Made by a program: the position numbers and the translations under genes. A stretch of 64,000 nt of DNA from Schauerella fraxinea (GTDB taxonomy: Bacteria > Pseudomonadota > Gammaproteobacteria > Burkholderiales > Burkholderiaceae_B), in the NCBI GenBank assembly GCA_030849945.1, contig JAVDKK010000004.1, positions 558,001-622,000 on the forward strand, read 5' to 3'. Below the pieces are notes generated by a model, which was not told the DNA's origin, made no database searches, and worked only from the letters and a program-made list of their open reading frames with translations. Below are positions 61,026-64,000 of this stretch, piece after piece (the stretch's first letter is position 1; every line of letters begins with the position of its first letter).

Positions 61026-61925
61026 TCATGCGCGACGATCCTGTTTCTGTGCCAATTGCTGGGCCAATGCCAGGGCCTCCACGAGGAATGGCGCCGTGTC
61101 GTCCTTGCGATAACTCACGATCACGGGCGATACAAAGGAAGGCGCCGCGATCGGAATGTGGGCCACGTCTTCGCGATGCAGGCGTTGCACCGAGGCTGGC
61201 ACGACCGTAATGCCCAAGCCGGCCGCCACCAATCCAATGGCGGTCTGCAATTCATTGGCCTCTTGCACCACCTGCAAGGTATAGCCCGCAGTACGGAACA
61301 ACCCCATCACGTGATCGGCATAATTGGGGCGTGGTCGCGCGGGATAAAGCACAAAGGGCTGGGCAGCCATGTCTTCGATTTCCAAAGTCCGCTTGCGTGC
61401 CAACGGATGATTGAGCGGCACCGCTGCCATCAACGGCTCGGTCATCAGCACGCGCCGCGCGATCGCAGGATCATCGAGCAGAATCCGTCCGATGCCCATA
61501 TCGATGCGCCCCGCCTTCAACGCCTCCAATTGTGGCAACGTCGTCATCTCGGACAAGCCGACCTCCACCTGCGGATCGGCGCCACGCAGTTGCCGGATCA
61601 ATTCCGGTACGAAGCCGTATAAGGTCGACGGCACAAACCCGATGCCGAACCAACGCCGCTCGTGTCGCCCGATCCGACGGGTGCCCGCGATCACCTCATC
61701 CAGTCGTGCCGTCAGTTGCAGCGACTGCTCGAGCAGAAAGCGGCCAGCATCCGTCAATCGCACGGTACGTGTAGAACGTTCCAAAAGCGCCACGCCGAGT
61801 TCCGCTTCCAGGTCACGAATCTGGCGGCTCAGCGGTGGCTGCGCCATATGCAACCGCGCGGCTGCACGTGTAAAGCTGCCCTCTTGGGCAACGGCCTGAA
61901 AATATTGAAGATGCCGAAGCTTCAT
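61026..61925 (-). CDS. catR: LysR-family regulator, CatR-like
   Basis: Activator of the catechol (ortho) pathway by homology, responding to cis,cis-muconate. The reading frame continues upstream to 62573, but there it is shadow; the real ATG at 61925 gives MKLRHLQYFQAVAQEGSFTRAAARLHMAQPPLSRQI, near-identical in pattern to CatR/BenM proteins, and 299 aa is the normal length. GIGFVPSTLYGFVPELIRQLRGADPQVEVGLSEMTTLPQLEALKAGRIDMGIGRI is a strong match to the CatR effector domain. It is divergent from catB across 105 bases, as in known cat operons. Confidence 0.9.
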   Translation of the reverse strand: MKLRHLQYFQAVAQEGSFTRAAARLHMAQPPLSRQIRDLEAELGVALLERSTRTVRLTDAGRFLLEQSLQLTARLDEVIAGTRRIGRHERRWFGIGFVPSTLYGFVPELIRQLRGADPQVEVGLSEMTTLPQLEALKAGRIDMGIGRILLDDPAIARRVLMTEPLMAAVPLNHPLARKRTLEIEDMAAQPFVLYPARPRPNYADHVMGLFRTAGYTLQVVQEANELQTAIGLVAAGLGITVVPASVQRLHREDVAHIPIAAPSFVSPVIVSYRKDDTAPFLVEALALAQQLAQKQDRRA

Positions 61926-61949
61926 CTCTATTAGGACCCAAAAGGTATT

Positions 61950-61963
61950 TATTGGGACCAATA
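61950..61963. promoter_or_regulatory. Putative CatR operator between catR and catB
   Basis: TATTGG-GA-CCAATA, a perfect 6-bp inverted repeat with a 2-base spacer, lies 25 bases from catR and 68 from catB. LysR-type regulators bind such symmetric sites between divergent genes. A second, imperfect repeat (GGACCCAA at 61934-61941 against TTGGGACC at 61953-61960) overlaps it. Confidence 0.5.
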
Positions 61964-62030
61964 TAGTCTTGGACGGCACAAATAGCGCGTCGCATACTGA
62001 ATCGCATCCGTTAGGAGACAAGATAAAAGT

Positions 62031-63179
62031 ATGAATATCCCCACGATCGATCGCGTCGAGGCCATTCTGGTGGACCTGCCCACCATCCGGGCGCACCAAT
62101 TGGCAATGACCGTGATGCAACGGCAAACCCTGGTTATCGTGCGACTGCATTGCAGCGACGATATCGAGGGCATCGGCGAGGCGACCACCATCGGTGGCTT
62201 GAGCTACGGCGAAGAGAGCCCCGAAGGCATCAAGCTGGCGATCGACACCTACCTGGCACCCGCGCTGGCCGGGCAGCCGGCCGACAACATTCACGCGGCC
62301 ATGCAACGGCTGGAGTCCATCGCCCGCGGCAACCGCTTCGCCAAATCGGCACTCGAAACCGCCCTGCTCGATGCGCAAGGCAAACGCCTCGGTGTATCGG
62401 TCGCGACCTTGCTGGGTGGCGCGGTGCGCACGCACCTGCCGGTGTTGTGGACCCTCGCCAGCGGAGACACCGCACGCGACATCGACGAGGCTGAAAGTTT
62501 CCTGCAAAGCCGCCGCCACAACACGTTCAAACTCAAAATCGGCCGGCGAGCCATCGCCGACGATGTGGCACACGTCTCACGCATCAAGCAAGCCTTGGGC
62601 GATCGCGCGCGCGTCACGGTCGACGTCAACCAAGCCTGGAACGAGGCCGATGCTGCCGGTGCCATTGCGCGTCTTGAAGCCGCAGGCATCGACTTGATCG
62701 AGCAACCCATCCCGCGCACCAATCTCGCCGGCATGGCGCGCTTGGCCGCCCGCTTCGTGGTGCCCATCATGGCTGATGAAGCCGTCTGCAGTCCGGAAGA
62801 TGCGCTCGACATTGCGCGGTTAGGGGCGGCCGATGTGCTGGCCCTGAAGATCGCCAAGTCTGGCGGGCTTTACGGCATGACACGCACCGCAGCCGTGGGC
62901 GACGCCGCCGGCATGGCGCTGTATGGCGGCACCATGCTCGAAGGCTCGGTGGGATCGGTTGCGTCGGCGCACGGCTTTGCCGCCTTGCCGCGCCTGGCAT
63001 GGGGCACCGAATTGTTTGGCCCACTGCTTCTGAAAGACGACATCGTCGTCAACCCGCCGCGCTACGCCGACTTCGACATGCATTTGCCCAGCGGGCCCGG
63101 ACTGGGCCTTGAGATCGACGAACACAAACTGGCTTTCTATCGCCGCGACCGCGCCGCCACCTCGCGCACGCCAAGCTAA
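62031..63179 (+). CDS. catB: Muconate cycloisomerase
   Basis: Enolase-superfamily enzyme that cyclises cis,cis-muconate to muconolactone in the beta-ketoadipate pathway. The 382-aa chain opens IPTIDRVEAILVDLPTIRAHQLAM, the normal CatB start, then the loop GIGEATTIGGLSYGEESPEGIKLAID. Catalytic residues follow: KLKIG (Lys-x-Lys), VDVNQAWNEAD (Asp metal ligand), DLIEQPIPR (Glu), IMADEA (Asp/Glu) and KIAKSGG (Lys). LYGGTMLEGSVGSVASAH and WGTELFGPLLL are typical CatB segments. AGGAGA lies 13 bases ahead. A Bug gene follows in the same direction; catA/catC are expected outside the window. Confidence 0.95.
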   Translation: MNIPTIDRVEAILVDLPTIRAHQLAMTVMQRQTLVIVRLHCSDDIEGIGEATTIGGLSYGEESPEGIKLAIDTYLAPALAGQPADNIHAAMQRLESIARGNRFAKSALETALLDAQGKRLGVSVATLLGGAVRTHLPVLWTLASGDTARDIDEAESFLQSRRHNTFKLKIGRRAIADDVAHVSRIKQALGDRARVTVDVNQAWNEADAAGAIARLEAAGIDLIEQPIPRTNLAGMARLAARFVVPIMADEAVCSPEDALDIARLGAADVLALKIAKSGGLYGMTRTAAVGDAAGMALYGGTMLEGSVGSVASAHGFAALPRLAWGTELFGPLLLKDDIVVNPPRYADFDMHLPSGPGLGLEIDEHKLAFYRRDRAATSRTPS

Positions 63180-63251
63180 ACGCTTATTTCCTACACCGGC
63201 GAAGCTGCCTCGATGCAGCTCGACCCTCAAATCAAGAAAGACGGAGACAAC

Positions 63252-64000
63252 ATGACCCCTCGCCTCGCACTCAAACGACTGGCCCAAGCCAGCGTGGCGT
63301 TGACCTTGCTGGGCGGCGCCGCGCATGCCATCGCTCAGACCTACCCCGACCACCCCGTCAAATGGATCGTGCCGTTTCCCCCAGGCGGCGCCATGGACAG
63401 CATCGCGCGCACGCTCGGTGAGTCGATGGGCAAGCAACTCAATACCACGTTCGTCGTTGAAAACCGCGCCGGCGCGGGCGGCAATATCGGTGCAGCGAGC
63501 GTTGCGCGCGCCAAGCCCGACGGCTACACGATTCTGATCGTGGCCAATGGCATGGCCGTCAACCCCGCGCTCTACAACGATCTCAACTACGACCCGCAAA
63601 AGGACTTCGCGCCGATTTCGCTGTTGGCGGTCGTGCCCAACGTGCTGGTGACCAACCCTGCGCGCAATGACGTCAAAAACGTCGCCGATGTGATTGCGCA
63701 GGCGAAAGAAAAACCTGGGCACTACACCTATGCGTCGGCTGGCGTGGGCACGTCGATTCACTTGGCGGGCGAATTGTTTGCATCGATGGCCAAGGTCAAC
63801 ATGCTGCATGTGCCATACAAAGGCAGCGGGCCGGCCGTCGCGGATTTGTTGGGTGGCCAGGTCGACTATATGTTCGACAGCATCACCTCATCCAAACCGC
63901 ACATCACGGCTGGCAAACTCCGCGCACTCGCGGTAACCACGAGCAAACGGTCGGCAGCACTGCCCGACGTGCCCACGCTGGCCGAAAGTGGCTTGCCGGG
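63252..64000 (+). CDS. Bug/TctC-family binding protein, cut by window end
   Basis: The first 249 codons of a Bug receptor; the stop lies beyond the right edge. CGGAGA precedes the ATG. The signal peptide MTPRLALKRLAQASVALTLLGGAAHAIA is followed by QTYPDHPVKWIVPFPPGGAMDSIAR, then FVVENRAGAGGNIGAASVARAKPDGYTILI and VPYKGSGPAVADLLGGQVDYMF. It is 72 bases after catB, presumably co-transcribed, and may bind an aromatic acid, its product or muconate. Confidence 0.92.
   Translation, partial: MTPRLALKRLAQASVALTLLGGAAHAIAQTYPDHPVKWIVPFPPGGAMDSIARTLGESMGKQLNTTFVVENRAGAGGNIGAASVARAKPDGYTILIVANGMAVNPALYNDLNYDPQKDFAPISLLAVVPNVLVTNPARNDVKNVADVIAQAKEKPGHYTYASAGVGTSIHLAGELFASMAKVNMLHVPYKGSGPAVADLLGGQVDYMFDSITSSKPHITAGKLRALAVTTSKRSAALPDVPTLAESGLP

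Noticed and set aside
61926..62573. Long N-terminal extension of the CatR reading frame
   Set aside because: It overlaps catB on the other strand and is not conserved; the ATG at 61925 gives the canonical LysR start.

Overview
The window looks like chromosomal DNA of a high-GC betaproteobacterium of the order Burkholderiales, most like the Bordetella/Achromobacter/Pigmentiphaga group. The evidence is six Bug-type (TctC-like) periplasmic binding proteins with no TctA/TctB partners, many LysR and GntR regulators, dense acyl-CoA and hydroxy-acid catabolism genes, a CatR/CatB pair, and frequent GTG/TTG starts. I found no rRNA, tRNA, insertion sequence, prophage or CRISPR array. No taxonomic marker gene is present, so the placement is inference.

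Layout. 1-470: upstream region of a minus-strand gene outside the window. 471-9978: an orphan gene, a proline-rich lipoprotein, Tat-exported phospholipase C, cardiolipin synthase, a TonB-dependent receptor, a DUF1275 membrane protein, a GNAT acetyltransferase, a small lipoprotein and a MarR regulator. 10056-19650: a CoA-ester cluster (MaoC hydratase, acyl-CoA dehydrogenase, BKACE, class III CoA-transferase, enoyl-CoA hydratase, CitE-like lyase, Bug, second hydratase, Bug) transcribed away from an NADP-dependent oxidoreductase, with a perfect GntR-type operator between them. 19622-28299: YbaK, EcsC, a class I cytochrome c, a hybrid histidine kinase, a PAS/GGDEF/EAL protein and a DUF2244 protein. 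28413-40417: a hydroxy-acid or sugar-acid cluster (IlvD/Edd dehydratase, FMN 2-hydroxyacid oxidase, D-2-hydroxyacid dehydrogenase, DUF1932 dehydrogenase, RraA aldolase, three Bugs, two LysR, one GntR). 40648-42834: a sorbosone-dehydrogenase-like lipoprotein and a GNAT pair. 43018-51655: an omega-aminotransferase converging on a five-gene operon (C45 Ntn-hydrolase plus a peptide-type ABC transporter), with a divergent GntR regulator that carries two winged helices. 51770-53299: an MHS/MFS transporter preceded by an apparent transcription-attenuation leader. 53462-59152: a 62-aa SFPASDPP protein, PrpF, a two-domain KaiC-like ATPase overlapping a hybrid histidine kinase gene, and a VOC protein. 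59267-60895: a chemoreceptor. 61026-64000: catR, catB and a Bug gene cut by the window end, probably the start of a catechol ortho-cleavage operon.

How it fits together. Most of the window is modular catabolism: each module pairs a regulator (LysR or GntR), a solute receptor and two to six enzymes. Between the modules lie signalling genes: two related hybrid kinases, a c-di-GMP enzyme, a chemoreceptor and the KaiC/kinase pair. The strongest candidate for something undescribed is the leader of the MFS gene. On the minus strand it has a promoter-like hexamer, a 22-codon nearly leaderless ORF, an intrinsic terminator, and a perfect 8-nt complement between the end of the ORF and the 5' arm of the terminator. 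Second come the KaiC-like ATPase/kinase pair with its degenerate N-terminal receiver, and the Ntn-hydrolase/ABC transporter module under a double-winged-helix GntR.
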